This document shows positions 54,535 through 64,000 of a stretch of 64,000 nucleotides of DNA, one piece after another. The DNA is from Enterobacter sp. R4-368. GTDB lineage: Bacteria > Pseudomonadota > Gammaproteobacteria > Enterobacterales > Enterobacteriaceae. Below the pieces are notes generated by a model, which did not search any database, had not been told where the DNA came from, and saw nothing but the letters and a program-made list of their open reading frames with translations. Every line of letters begins with the position of its first letter. Within the stretch, counting starts at the first letter, position 1. The DNA is taken from positions 3,534,001 to 3,598,000 of the forward strand of contig NC_021500.1 of assembly GCF_000410515.1 (NCBI RefSeq). Reading direction: 5' to 3'. A program made the translations under genes and the position numbers.

Positions 54535-55938
54535 TTACAGCAGAGCGCCAAGGCTGAGCGCCGCCATGATCACCACCGTCAATATCGCCAGCAATGGCGC
54601 GACCCACTTCAGGTAGCGCACATAGGGGACATGGGCGATAGCCAGCCCGCCCATCACCACCGCCGACGTAGGCGTCACCAGGTTGACGATGCCGGACGCC
54701 GATTGGTACGCGGTAACGACCAGATCGCGGTTGACGTTAGCGAAATCGGCCAGCGGCGCCATAATCGGCATGGTCAGCACCGCAAGGCCAGAGGACGAGG
54801 GCACGAGGAACGACAGCACCACTTCCAGCCAGTACATAACGTTGATAAACGCGACGGTGGATAACCCGCTGACCATGCCTTCGGCACTGTGCAAAATAGT
54901 ATGAGTAATCATACCTTTATCCATGATCACTACGATACCGCGGGCAATGCCGATAATCAGCGCTACGCCCAGCAGATCCCGCGCGCCGTTGATAAATGTT
55001 GAGGTCAGCTCCTCTTCGCTCATGCGGGCGATCAAACCCACGATGATGGCGCTTGCCAGAAACACCGCCGAAATCTGCGCCATCCACCAGCCGAGCACCG
55101 CCACGCCGTAAATCATCACCACAAAGGCCAGCGCGAAAATAAGCAGGATCAGTTTGCGCACCGGCGTGAATTCGAGCATCTCCGGCGATTTATTGCCGAG
55201 GAAAAACGCCCGATCTTCGTCCTGCTTGTCGGCGACGATCGACCGCGCCGGGTTGGCGCGCACGTTGCGGGCGTAGCGCATCACCCACGCAACGCAAATC
55301 ACCCAGCCTATCACCAGCAGCGCAACGCGCAGCAGGATGCCATGGGTAAACGGGATCCCGGCGGCATTAGCGGCGATCACTGTGGCGAACGGGTTGATGG
55401 TCGATCCCAGCGTGCCGATCCCCGCGCCGAGCAGCACGGTGGAGGCGGCGACAACCGGATCAAAACGGGCGGCGAGCATCACGGGAACCAGCAGCGTATA
55501 AAACGGCAGCGACTCTTCGGCCATACCGTAGATGGTGCCGCCTGCGGCGAACAGCGCCATCAGGATCGGGATCATCCACTCTTCACGGCCACGCAAACGG
55601 GTGGTGACGCGCTCTATCCCGGCGTCGATGGCACCGGTTTTGGTGACGATGCCCAGAAACCCGCCGATGATCAGAATAAACAGCGCCACATCAATTGCGC
55701 CGGCCTGGCCGGTATCAGGATCGTAAAGGCCGCTTATTGGCGCCATGATTACCGCGATTAACCCCTGAGGATGCGCGGCGACATGCGCGTAAGTACCGGC
55801 AATCGGTACTTCTTTACCGAGGGCTGGGTTCATTGCCATCTGGTATTGCCCGGCGGGGATCACCCAACTGAGCGCGGCGACAATGGCAATCAACAAAAAG
55901 AGGATGGTGTAAGCGGAAGGGAACTTGAACTTGCCCAT
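54535..55938 (-). CDS. YfcC-family transporter, probable arginine/ornithine exchanger
   Basis: 467 residues with about 12 hydrophobic segments, of the YfcC/DcuC-like (C4-dicarboxylate anaerobic carrier) family; conserved stretches are GMAEESLPFY, GSTINPFA and FLVPSSSGLAVLTMP. It fills the ArcD position in this arginine deiminase operon, so arginine-ornithine exchange is the likely job, by context. It follows arcB by 47 bases and has an AAGGAGC site. Confidence 0.82.
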   Translation of the reverse strand: MGKFKFPSAYTILFLLIAIVAALSWVIPAGQYQMAMNPALGKEVPIAGTYAHVAAHPQGLIAVIMAPISGLYDPDTGQAGAIDVALFILIIGGFLGIVTKTGAIDAGIERVTTRLRGREEWMIPILMALFAAGGTIYGMAEESLPFYTLLVPVMLAARFDPVVAASTVLLGAGIGTLGSTINPFATVIAANAAGIPFTHGILLRVALLVIGWVICVAWVMRYARNVRANPARSIVADKQDEDRAFFLGNKSPEMLEFTPVRKLILLIFALAFVVMIYGVAVLGWWMAQISAVFLASAIIVGLIARMSEEELTSTFINGARDLLGVALIIGIARGIVVIMDKGMITHTILHSAEGMVSGLSTVAFINVMYWLEVVLSFLVPSSSGLAVLTMPIMAPLADFANVNRDLVVTAYQSASGIVNLVTPTSAVVMGGLAIAHVPYVRYLKWVAPLLAILTVVIMAALSLGALL

Positions 55939-55985
55939 GATGTGCTCCTTAACCCCGGCGCACCCGCGGCGCGCCGGGGGAGTGG

Positions 55986-56990
55986 TTAGTCGCCGAGGGT
56001 TGCCACCATCACCGCTTTGATGGTGTGCATCCGGTTTTCTGCTTCATCAAAAACGATAGAGTTAGGCGATTCGAAAACCTCTTCGGTGACTTCCAGCCCT
56101 TTCAGGCCATACGCCATTTCGATCTCGCCGCCCACTTTGGTGTGCTCGTTATGAAACGCGGGCAGGCAGTGCATAAATTTCACCTGCGGATTACCGGTGG
56201 CTTTCACCACCGCAGCGTTTACCTGGTAGGGTTTCATCAGGCTGACGCGCTCAGACCACGCTTCTTTCGGCTCGCCCATCGACACCCACACATCGGTGTA
56301 GACGAAATCAACGCCCTGCACGCCTTCTTCCACATCCTCGGTGAGCATGATGCGCGCGCCGGTTTCACGGGCGATGCCGCGACACTGTTCCACCAGTGCA
56401 GCCTCTGGCCAGAAGGATTTCGGTGCCACCAGGCGAATATCCATGCCCATTTTCGCTGCGCCGACCATCAGCGAGTTGCCCATGTTGTTGCGCGCATCGC
56501 CCAGATAAGCAAAACGTAATTCCGACAAGCGTTTGCCCGGCACGTGTTCCAGCATGGTCATCAGATCGGCGAGGATCTGCGTGGGGTGAAATTCATTGGT
56601 CAGTCCGTTCCACACCGGCACGCCTGCGTATTGACCCAGCTCTTCTACTATCTGCTGGCCGTAACCGCGATATTCGATGCCGTCATACATACGTCCCAGC
56701 ACGCGGGCGGTGTCTTTCATCGACTCTTTGTGGCCAATCTGCGATCCGCTTGGGCCGAGATAAGTGACCTGCGCGCCCTGATCGAATGCGCCGACTTCAA
56801 ACGCGCAGCGGGTACGGGTGGAGGTTTTTTCAAAAATCAGCGCGATGTTTTTGCCGACCAGCGTTTTCTTTTCACGACCTGCTTTTTTGTCTGCTTTGAG
56901 CTGAATAGCCAGATCGATCAGGTACTGGATCTCCGCCGGGGTGTAGTCGAGCAGTTTGAGAAAGTTGCGGTTTTTCAGGTTGATGCTCAT
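55986..56990 (-). CDS. arcB: Catabolic ornithine carbamoyltransferase (ArcB-type)
   Basis: 334 residues. The carbamoyl-phosphate loop is [13 protein letters not shown] at about residue 55, HPTQ at about 136 binds the carbamoyl group, and HCLPAFH at about 273 contains the Cys of the ornithine loop. In the ADI route it runs towards carbamoyl phosphate from citrulline. It lies between arcC and the exchanger gene. It is a close paralogue of the anabolic argI 4 kb away. Confidence 0.9.
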   Translation of the reverse strand: MSINLKNRNFLKLLDYTPAEIQYLIDLAIQLKADKKAGREKKTLVGKNIALIFEKTSTRTRCAFEVGAFDQGAQVTYLGPSGSQIGHKESMKDTARVLGRMYDGIEYRGYGQQIVEELGQYAGVPVWNGLTNEFHPTQILADLMTMLEHVPGKRLSELRFAYLGDARNNMGNSLMVGAAKMGMDIRLVAPKSFWPEAALVEQCRGIARETGARIMLTEDVEEGVQGVDFVYTDVWVSMGEPKEAWSERVSLMKPYQVNAAVVKATGNPQVKFMHCLPAFHNEHTKVGGEIEMAYGLKGLEVTEEVFESPNSIVFDEAENRMHTIKAVMVATLGD

Positions 56991-57008
56991 GAGATTTCCT
57001 TTTTTAAA

Positions 57009-57920
57009 TCAGTAACGAATCAATGTGCCTTTGTCCCCGGCGAGAATGGCCGGACCATCAGCCAGCGCACCGATGCCCGCAATGCCGTGACACTGCTCAA
57101 CAAACTGGCGGCAGGCGGCGACCTTCGGCCCCATCGAGCCTGCGTCAAACTGCATGCCCTGCAGCATGTCCGGGGTGACTTGCGCCAGCGGGCGCTGCGT
57201 GGGTTTGCCCCAGTCGAGGTACACCGCGTCGGCGTCGGTAAGAATCAACAGCGCATCGGCTTCGATTTGCCGCGCCAGCAGTGCCGCCGAGAGATCTTTG
57301 TCGATCACCGCTTCGATGCCGTGGTAGCCGTTGGCGTTTTCCACCACCGGCACGCCGCCGCCGCCGTTGCAAATCACCAGGTGATCGCGGTTTATCAGCG
57401 CGCTAATGGCGTCGCTTTCGACAATGCGTTTGGGTTGCGGGGAGGGCACAACGCGGCGGAAATAACGACCATCAGCCTTAAATACCCAGCCTTTCTCCTG
57501 CTGCAGCGTCTGGGCTTGCGCCTCGCTGTAAACCGGGCCGATGTATTTGCTCGGGTTGCTGAACGCCGGGTCACTGGCGTCGACTTCCACCTGGGTGAGC
57601 AGTACGCTCACTTCGCGCTGTGGCAGGCTGTTTTTCAGCGACTGTTGCAGCATGTAGCCAATCATCCCCTGGCTTTCCGCGCCGAGAATATCGAGCGGGT
57701 AGGGGGTAACTTTGTCGTAAGCGCTGTTTTGCAGCGCCAGCAGGCCGACCTGCGGCCCGTTGCCGTGTACCAGCACCACGCGCCACTGCGCGGTCAGCCC
57801 GGCGATGGTGCGCGCGGCAAGATCAATGTTCTGGCGCTGGATGTTCGCTTCCAGCGGTTCGCCGCGTTTTAACAGCGCGTTGCCGCCCAGCGCGACAACC
57901 AGCGTAGGTTTTCTTTCCAT
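57009..57920 (-). CDS. arcC: Carbamate kinase
   Basis: 303 residues of the amino-acid-kinase fold: N-terminal VVALGGNALL, the substrate loop VHGNGPQVGLL at about 51 and the C-terminal GPKVAACRQFVEQ. It uses carbamoyl phosphate and ADP to form ATP, ammonia and CO2, the energy-yielding step of the ADI pathway. Ten bases separate it from arcA upstream and 18 from arcB downstream. Confidence 0.94.
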   Translation of the reverse strand: MERKPTLVVALGGNALLKRGEPLEANIQRQNIDLAARTIAGLTAQWRVVLVHGNGPQVGLLALQNSAYDKVTPYPLDILGAESQGMIGYMLQQSLKNSLPQREVSVLLTQVEVDASDPAFSNPSKYIGPVYSEAQAQTLQQEKGWVFKADGRYFRRVVPSPQPKRIVESDAISALINRDHLVICNGGGGVPVVENANGYHGIEAVIDKDLSAALLARQIEADALLILTDADAVYLDWGKPTQRPLAQVTPDMLQGMQFDAGSMGPKVAACRQFVEQCHGIAGIGALADGPAILAGDKGTLIRY

Positions 57921-57930
57921 GATGGCTCCT

Positions 57931-59151
57931 TTAAATGCCGTCGCGTTCCAGTGGGCAACTCATGCAGCGTGCACCGCCGCGCCCGCGTCCCAGCTCATCT
58001 CCGGGAATGGGCAGCACGGTGATCCCGGCTTTGTCATATTTCTCGTTGGTCCAGATATTGCGCTCGTAGCCGACGACCACGCCGGGGCGCAGCGTGAGGA
58101 CGTTGTTGGCGTCATTCCACTGTTCGCGTTCGGCTTCAAAAGCGTCGCCGCCGGTGGTAATAAGCCGGATCTGGTCTATACCGAGCGCTTTTTCGATGGC
58201 GTGCAGCAGGTCGCTTTCCTGCGTGCGTTGCAGACCGCCGCGCCCGTCCGGGGTGAGCGTCCAGCACTGGGCGTCTTTGCGCACTACTTCGGGGTAAACG
58301 GAAAAAGTGTCGATATCGATATGGGTCATCACCGTGTCGAGGTGCATACAGGAACGGTGTTTTGGCAGTTCAACGACGATAACGCGTTCGGCCTGGCGGT
58401 GTTTGAACAGGCTATTGGCAAGAAATTCCACGCCCTGCGGTGTGGTTCGTTCAGAGAGGCCAATTAATACCGCGCCGCGACCAATGACTAATACATCGCC
58501 GCCCTCTAAGGTGGCGTGGTCGTAATTAATATTCTCGTCGCCAAAATATTTAATAAAATTGCCATCGGCGAACGCGGGGTGCCAGCGATAAATAGCACGC
58601 AGATTATTCGTTTCACGCTGGCGGGCCGGTTTAGCCATCGGATTAATCGACACGCCATTATAAATCCAGCACGATGTGTCACGGGTAAATAAATGGTTGG
58701 GCAGCGGCTTCATAATAAAATCATTCGCTGTATGGGTATCAACCACCATATTTTTAATAAATGCCGGGATCTCGCCGTAGGTTAATCCACCGCTGAGTCG
58801 CCGCGCCAGTTCGCGGTGCGGCATATCCGCCAGCCAGCTGCGCACGTCTGCGGCGAAGGTCGGGCCAAGGCGATAATCAGAGATCTGCATTTCCAGCAGC
58901 CAGGCTTTTGCCTCTGCAATATCAAGCGTTTGTGTCAGAAGATCGGTCAACAGCAGGACTTCCACACCCTGCTCGCGCAGTGTGTTTGCGAAGGCGTCAT
59001 GCTCTTCCCCGGCGCGCTCGACTGATAACACGTCATCGAATAACAGCTCCTGACAATTCGAGGGTGTTAACCGTTTCAGGCTTAAATTGGGGCGGTGCAG
59101 CATAACGCTACGCAATTGACCTATTTCAGAACCGACGTAGTGCTTTTCCAT
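57931..59151 (-). CDS. arcA: Arginine deiminase
   Basis: 406 residues from the ATG at 59151 ([11 protein letters not shown]), preceded by AAAGGAAT. Catalytic residues visible are the FTRDTS motif, the His in [11 protein letters not shown], and the nucleophilic Cys in [15 protein letters not shown] close to the C-terminus. It converts arginine to citrulline and ammonia. It is the first gene of arcA-arcC-arcB-exchanger-regulator. The pathway yields ATP and alkali and helps acid survival. Confidence 0.96.
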   Translation of the reverse strand: MEKHYVGSEIGQLRSVMLHRPNLSLKRLTPSNCQELLFDDVLSVERAGEEHDAFANTLREQGVEVLLLTDLLTQTLDIAEAKAWLLEMQISDYRLGPTFAADVRSWLADMPHRELARRLSGGLTYGEIPAFIKNMVVDTHTANDFIMKPLPNHLFTRDTSCWIYNGVSINPMAKPARQRETNNLRAIYRWHPAFADGNFIKYFGDENINYDHATLEGGDVLVIGRGAVLIGLSERTTPQGVEFLANSLFKHRQAERVIVVELPKHRSCMHLDTVMTHIDIDTFSVYPEVVRKDAQCWTLTPDGRGGLQRTQESDLLHAIEKALGIDQIRLITTGGDAFEAEREQWNDANNVLTLRPGVVVGYERNIWTNEKYDKAGITVLPIPGDELGRGRGGARCMSCPLERDGI

Positions 59152-59193
59152 AATTATTCCTTTAACTTTTTTCAGAATAAAAAGGGGGCGGCA

Positions 59194-59251
59194 ATGAAAT
59201 GTGATTAATTTCATCGCGCGTTAATAACGATTAATTTCATGGCTCATAGTA
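59194..59251 (-). promoter_or_regulatory. arcA core promoter and downstream repeats
   Basis: On the minus strand TACTAT (59251-59246) is a candidate -10 giving a start near 59239. Just after it the sequence ATGAAATTAATC occurs twice (59240-59229 and 59214-59203), and the second copy is part of an inverted repeat ATGAAAT, seven bases, ATTTCAT (59194-59214). These are candidate operator half-sites for the operon's own ArgR-like protein or ArgR. No classical ARG box is seen. Confidence 0.5.
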
Positions 59252-59271
59252 GAAGCCGTAAGAATTAATAG

Positions 59272-59287
59272 TGTGATTGTGCTCACG
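59272..59287. promoter_or_regulatory. CRP site upstream of arcA
   Basis: TGTGATTGTGCTCACG fits TGTGA-N6-TCACA at nine of ten positions. Its centre is about 40.5 bp upstream of the predicted arcA start, the class II CRP position. This predicts activation when cAMP is high. Confidence 0.68.
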
Positions 59288-60278
<991 letters not shown>

Positions 60279-60285
60279 GCGTAAT

Positions 60286-60310
60286 GCCCGGTCGCGCTGC
60301 GCAACCGGGC
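60286..60310. repeat. REP-like hairpin between yjgK and argI
   Basis: GCCCGGT and ACCGGGC pair around an 11-base GC-rich loop, seven bases past the yjgK stop and eight before the argI stop. The pattern is the typical REP of this genome. It probably protects or terminates both convergent messages. Confidence 0.75.
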
Positions 60311-60318
60311 TTGTTAAG

Positions 60319-61323
60319 TCACTGGCTTAAGGTGGCGACCATCACCGCTTTGATGGTGTGCATCCGGTTTTCTGCCTGATCAAACACAATACTCGCCGGT
60401 GATTCAAACACCTCGTCAGTCACTTCCATGCCGCCGTGCAGGCCAAACTCTTCTGCCATTTTCTTGCCGAGCGTGGTCTTATCGTCATGAAACGCGGGCA
60501 GGCAGTGCAGGAATTTCACCTGCGGGTTGCCGGTGAGCGACAACATTTTGCTGTTGACCTGGTAAGGCCGCAGCAGCGCGATACGCTCCGCCCATTTCTC
60601 TTTCGCTTCGCCCATCGATACCCACACATCGGTGTAAATGAAATCGGCATCTTTCACTCCGCTCGCGATATCTTCCGTCAGCAGAATGTTGCCGCCGTTT
60701 TTCACCGCCAGCGCTTTGCATTCGGCGACCAGGCTCGCGTCCGGCCAGCAGGCTTTTGGCGCGACAAGGCGCAGATCCAAACCCACCAGCGCGGCGGCTT
60801 CCAGCATCGAGTTGCCCATGTTGTTACGCGCGTCACCGGCATAAACCAGTTTCATCTGATTAAAAGCTTTGCCCGGCAAGTGCTCGCGCATGGTCAGCAG
60901 ATCGGCCAGCAACTGGGTCGGGTGAAATTCATTGGTTAAGCCGTTCCACACCGGCACACCGGCGTATTGCGCCAGCGTTTCGACAATCTCCTGGCCATAA
61001 CCGCGATACTGAATGCCGTCGTACATGCGCCCCAGCACGCGCGCGGTGTCTTTAATTGACTCTTTATGCCCGATTTGGCTGCCGCTTGGGGCGAGATATG
61101 TCACGCGAGCACCCTGATCATATGCGGCAACTTCGAAAGAGCATCGTGTGCGGGTTGAGTCTTTTTCGAAGATGAGCGCGATATTTTTCCCGGTAAGTTT
61201 CTGGACTTCCTGGCCTTTTTTCTTATCCGCTTTCAGCTGAGCGGCGAGTTGCAGCAGGGTATTGATTTCAGCAGGTGTAAAATCGAGCAGTTTCAAAAAA
61301 TGCTTTTGATAAAACGCGGACAT
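60319..61323 (-). CDS. argI: ArgI, anabolic ornithine carbamoyltransferase
   Basis: 334 residues, as in E. coli. It makes citrulline from ornithine and carbamoyl phosphate in arginine synthesis. Key motifs are [17 protein letters not shown] and HCLPAFHD. It differs from the catabolic arcB nearby in the carbamoyl-phosphate loop (KDS instead of KTS). Two ARG boxes lie just before the start, showing ArgR control. Confidence 0.96.
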   Translation of the reverse strand: MSAFYQKHFLKLLDFTPAEINTLLQLAAQLKADKKKGQEVQKLTGKNIALIFEKDSTRTRCSFEVAAYDQGARVTYLAPSGSQIGHKESIKDTARVLGRMYDGIQYRGYGQEIVETLAQYAGVPVWNGLTNEFHPTQLLADLLTMREHLPGKAFNQMKLVYAGDARNNMGNSMLEAAALVGLDLRLVAPKACWPDASLVAECKALAVKNGGNILLTEDIASGVKDADFIYTDVWVSMGEAKEKWAERIALLRPYQVNSKMLSLTGNPQVKFLHCLPAFHDDKTTLGKKMAEEFGLHGGMEVTDEVFESPASIVFDQAENRMHTIKAVMVATLSQ

Positions 61324-61350
61324 ATTCCCCTCACATGGCGAAGGCCACTT

Positions 61351-61389
61351 ATTGAATTAAAATTCAATTTATATGTATGAATATGCATT
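61351..61389. promoter_or_regulatory. Two ARG boxes upstream of argI
   Basis: ATTGAATTAAAATTCAAT (61351-61368) is a perfect ARG box. After three bases comes TATGTATGAATATGCATT (61372-61389), which matches eight of ten core positions. A pair of 18-bp boxes with a 3-bp gap is exactly the ArgR-hexamer operator found at arginine genes, so argI should be repressed by arginine-bound ArgR. Confidence 0.93.
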
Positions 61390-61486
61390 TGCAACCCCGG
61401 AATATAAATCTTTTCGGCGAGGAGTGGAGGCAATGCCAGCGGTGTGTGACAATAAGTGTATCTGCCACATTGATGAGGAACGAGCC

Positions 61487-61909
61487 ATGGCGAACCCGGA
61501 ACACCTGGAAGAACAGCGCGAAGAGACGCGTTTGATTATTGAAGAACTGCTCGAAGACGGCAGCGATCCTGATGCGCTGTATACCATTGAGCATCACCTG
61601 TCGGCAGATGATTTCGAAACGCTGGAAAAAGCCGCTGTTGAAGCCTTTAAACTGGGCTACGAAGTAACAGAGCCGGAAGAGCTGGAACTGGACGAAGGTG
61701 AAGTGGTTATCTGCTGCGATGTGCTGAGCGAAAGCGCGCTGAATGCCGATTTGATCGACGCGCAAGTTGAGCAACTGCTTAACCTGGCTGAGAAATTCGA
61801 TGTGGAATACGACGGTTGGGGAACCTACTACGAAGACCCGAACGGCGAAGAGGGTGACGATGACGACGAGGATTACGTCGACGAAGAAGATGACGGTGTT
61901 CGTCACTGA
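61487..61909 (+). CDS. rraB: RraB, regulator of RNase E activity
   Basis: 140 residues from the ATG at 61487 ([13 protein letters not shown]), close to E. coli (138). An acidic protein that binds RNase E and alters degradosome composition. The C-terminus is extremely acidic ([17 protein letters not shown] region), and the core [16 protein letters not shown] is conserved. TGAGGAA lies before the start. It is divergent from argI. Confidence 0.96.
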   Translation: MANPEHLEEQREETRLIIEELLEDGSDPDALYTIEHHLSADDFETLEKAAVEAFKLGYEVTEPEELELDEGEVVICCDVLSESALNADLIDAQVEQLLNLAEKFDVEYDGWGTYYEDPNGEEGDDDDEDYVDEEDDGVRH

Positions 61910-61954
61910 GTAAATATTGCGGCAGCGCTCGCTGCCGCAATGCAAGGAATCACA

Positions 61955-62713
61955 ATGGATTACCCGCAAATACTCTCCCCGGTTTTAAACTTTCTGCACT
62001 GCCCGACACCGCAATCCTGGCTGGACAAAGCACGCGATCCATCAATGCTGCCGCTGCTGCTTACCGATCATATGGTGTGTGAACTGAAAGCGGCGCAAAC
62101 CGCCATGCTGCTGGTGCGCCGTTATGTGGCGGATAAAAGCGGGTCGGACGCGCTACTGGCGTGGCTGAAACCGTATGAAGAATTTACCTTTCGCGAAGGA
62201 CCGGAGCCGGATTTTGTCGCGTTGCATAAGCAGATTGGCAAAAGCGTGATGCCGCAAACGGACGATGCCTGGGGCCAGGCGCTGATTGATAGCATGGTGC
62301 TGCTGATCAAAGAGGAGTTGCACCACTTCTGGCAGGTGCGGGAAGCGATGCTCGCCCGTAACATTCCCTACGTGAAAATTACCGCCAGCCGTTATGCGAA
62401 AGGGATGCTCAAAGAGGTTCGCACGCATGAACCGCTGACATTGGTCGATAAGTTAATCTGCGGCGCCTATATCGAAGCGCGTTCCTGCGAGCGTTTTGCT
62501 GCACTGGCGCCGTGGCTTGACGATGACTTGCAGAAATTTTACCTGTCGTTGCTGCGTTCAGAAGCGCGCCACTATCAGGATTACCTGGCGCTGGCGCAGC
62601 AGATTTCGACTACGGATATCAGCCCGCGCGTACGCCATTTCGGTGAAGTGGAAGCGGCGCTTATCTCCACACCGGATGCGGAGTTTCGTTTTCACAGCGG
62701 CGTACCGGTGTAA
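61955..62713 (+). CDS. miaE: MiaE, tRNA 2-methylthio-N6-isopentenyl adenosine hydroxylase
   Basis: 252 residues from the ATG at 61955 (MDYPQILSP), with AAGGA six bases upstream; the ATG at 61940 overlaps this site. It is a diiron ferritin-like oxygenase that hydroxylates ms2i6A37 of tRNA. Carboxylate and His ligands are visible in KEELHHFWQVREAM, IEARSCERFA and RSEARHYQDY. It is known from Salmonella and absent from E. coli K-12. It lies 45 bases after rraB. Confidence 0.95.
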   Translation: MDYPQILSPVLNFLHCPTPQSWLDKARDPSMLPLLLTDHMVCELKAAQTAMLLVRRYVADKSGSDALLAWLKPYEEFTFREGPEPDFVALHKQIGKSVMPQTDDAWGQALIDSMVLLIKEELHHFWQVREAMLARNIPYVKITASRYAKGMLKEVRTHEPLTLVDKLICGAYIEARSCERFAALAPWLDDDLQKFYLSLLRSEARHYQDYLALAQQISTTDISPRVRHFGEVEAALISTPDAEFRFHSGVPV

Positions 62714-62733
62714 AACGCCGGTACGCGTTGGCG

Positions 62734-63237
62734 TCACAGCGTTTTCAGCATCCGCACTTCACAGTCTACGTGACCGGTGCAGCCGAGCGGGCCGTCGATA
62801 TGCTCAAAACCAAGGTGCTCATAAAGCCCAATGGCATCGGTCAGAAATGCAGTGGTTTCCAGATAACAACGGCTAAAGCCCTGCGCTCGGGCATGTTCCA
62901 GCGCCATTAGCGCCAGTTTCTTCGCCAGCCCTTGCCCACGCGCGCTGGGCAGGAAATACATCTTTTGCAGTTCGCAGATATCCGGCTCGCTACATTTCAG
63001 CGGTGCGACGCCGCCGCCGCCCACGACTTCGCCGTTTTGCTCCACCACCCAATAGGCGCAACCCGGTCGGTTATAAAGCTGATAGAGCTCATCCAGTTCG
63101 GGGTCGGCAACGGTGTAGCCTTTATCGGCAGTGAGGCCATATTCCGCAGATACCTGGCGGATCACAGATGCGATTGCTGCGTTGTCGGCGGCAGCAATCC
63201 GGCGCATTTTTACCTCTACCGGCGCGGTCACATTCAT
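62734..63237 (-). CDS. yjgM: YjgM, GNAT-family N-acetyltransferase
   Basis: 167 residues, as in E. coli. The acetyl-CoA-binding loop is in [19 protein letters not shown] (the Q/RxxGxG pattern) at about residue 98. The acceptor is unknown. It converges on miaE with a 20-base gap and is divergent from yjgN. Confidence 0.93.
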   Translation of the reverse strand: MNVTAPVEVKMRRIAAADNAAIASVIRQVSAEYGLTADKGYTVADPELDELYQLYNRPGCAYWVVEQNGEVVGGGGVAPLKCSEPDICELQKMYFLPSARGQGLAKKLALMALEHARAQGFSRCYLETTAFLTDAIGLYEHLGFEHIDGPLGCTGHVDCEVRMLKTL

Positions 63238-63433
63238 CTCTGCACTCTGTTTTCGGGGTTATAAGCTGATCCTGCTTAATACCACTACAGGGGCGTTCTG
63301 GCAAGACCAGGAATATTGGGCGCTATTTTTTTGACCGGCAGCTATTTAGACTTAATAGTGGAGATAACCATTTCGCAATATTGTTATGGTTGACTGCCTT
63401 TTTCCTGGCTTCTTTTTTTCGATAAGGATTGTT

Positions 63434-64000
63434 ATGACTCCCGAAACTCATGGTTCCGTGGCGGTTCCCGTGCGCCGTTTTCTCTTTCAGGGCAGCGGGA
63501 AAGGCTATTTCGTGGTTTGGCTGGTTAATATTTTACTGACCTTAATAACGCTGGGGTTATATTTGCCGTGGGCGTTAGTGCGCGCGCGTCGTTATTTTTA
63601 TGAGAATACTGAACTTAGCGGTGCGCGTTTTTCTTATCACGCGACCGGGCGTTCTATTTTTGTCGGCTGGCTCTGCCTGCTGGTGCTGTATGTGATTTTC
63701 TTTATTAATGTGGCCTACCAGAACGTGCTGTTACAGCTCTGTATGATGGGGCTGTTCCTGATTTTCTTCCCGTGGTTGATTACTCAGGGCCTGCGTTATC
63801 AAATGCTGATGACAGAGATTAACGGTGTGCGTTTTAATTTCTACGCCAGTCCGTTGCGTGCCTGGTGGGTGATGATGGGATGCCCGTTGCTGGTTATTAT
63901 CGCCTCGGTGGTGGTGTTCTCCCTCTTTGTGACGTCTGCATTAAGTAGCGGCTCATATGGCGCTATTTCTGTGATAATTGGTATCGGTACATTGGTATTG
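63434..64000 (+). CDS. yjgN: YjgN (DUF898) membrane protein, 5' part
   Basis: The reading frame is open from the ATG at 63434 to the window end (189 codons so far), so the gene is cut by the right edge. A short N-terminal segment with FQGSGKGYFVVWLVNILLTL is typical of DUF898. Hydrophobic segments are at about 27-48, 76-100, 102-125 and 152-175. It is an inner-membrane protein of unknown function. An AAGGATTGTT site precedes the ATG. Confidence 0.93.
   Translation, partial: MTPETHGSVAVPVRRFLFQGSGKGYFVVWLVNILLTLITLGLYLPWALVRARRYFYENTELSGARFSYHATGRSIFVGWLCLLVLYVIFFINVAYQNVLLQLCMMGLFLIFFPWLITQGLRYQMLMTEINGVRFNFYASPLRAWWVMMGCPLLVIIASVVVFSLFVTSALSSGSYGAISVIIGIGTLVL

Noticed and set aside
56544..57872. 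442-codon frame antisense to arcB and arcC
   Set aside because: It spans two real genes and their junction on the other strand, and its translation shows no recognisable fold.

Overview
The window is chromosomal DNA from a gamma-proteobacterium of the family Enterobacteriaceae. Proteins such as TamA, YtfR, PmbA, NrdD, TreC, PyrB, ArgI and RraB look nearly identical to their Escherichia coli/Salmonella counterparts, and the backbone order is the enterobacterial cpdB-cysQ-ytfJKL-msrA-tamAB-ytfP-ppa-ytfQRT-yjfF-fbp-mpl-yjgA-pmbA-cybC-nrdGD-treCBR-mgtA-ridA-pyrIBL-argI-rraB-yjgMN. GC-rich codon use, miaE, an arginine deiminase operon and extra catabolic genes point to a relative of Enterobacter, Kosakonia, Klebsiella or Salmonella rather than E. 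coli K-12. The species cannot be fixed from this sequence alone. I saw no rRNA, tRNA, insertion sequence, prophage or CRISPR array.

Layout. 1-11.3 kb: partial cpdB, cysQ, ytfJ, ytfK, ytfL, msrA, the tamA-tamB-ytfP operon and a small membrane protein. 11.3-19 kb: ppa, the galactofuranose ABC importer ytfQRT-yjfF with a GalR-type operator, then a chemoreceptor behind a sigma-28 promoter and a DUF2569-like membrane protein. 19-25.7 kb: fbp, mpl, a secreted aldose-epimerase-like protein, yjgA, pmbA and cybC. 25.7-38.5 kb is an accessory block between cybC and nrdG: a quinone-oxidoreductase-like gene with a divergent LysR regulator, a ten-gene catabolic cluster, and an SDR/AraC divergent pair. 38.5-46 kb: anaerobic ribonucleotide reductase (nrdDG, with ERIC and REP repeats between the genes and NrdR, FNR and DnaA boxes upstream) and trehalose use (treR, treBC). 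46-53.9 kb: mgtA with its PhoP promoter and mgtL leader peptide, a secreted GH20 hexosaminidase, ridA and pyrLBI. 53.9-64 kb: an arginine deiminase operon with its own divergent ArgR paralogue, yjgK, argI with two ARG boxes, rraB, miaE, yjgM and the start of yjgN.

The most interesting system lies at about 27.8-36.6 kb. It encodes a stand-alone PRD protein, an SFCGS glycine-rich protein, DUF4312, two membrane proteins (DUF4311, DUF4310), an amidohydrolase/deacetylase, a DgaE-type PLP ammonia lyase, a DgaF-type KDGP aldolase, an exported lactonase-fold protein and an MtlR-like PRD/EIIB/EIIA regulator. The enzymes imply breakdown of an N-acylated amino-sugar acid through 2-keto-3-deoxy-6-phosphogluconate. 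No kinase and no recognisable PTS permease is present. My inference is that the four uncharacterised proteins form a transporter, possibly a phosphorylating one with a PTS-like layout. That is a hypothesis, not a demonstrated function.
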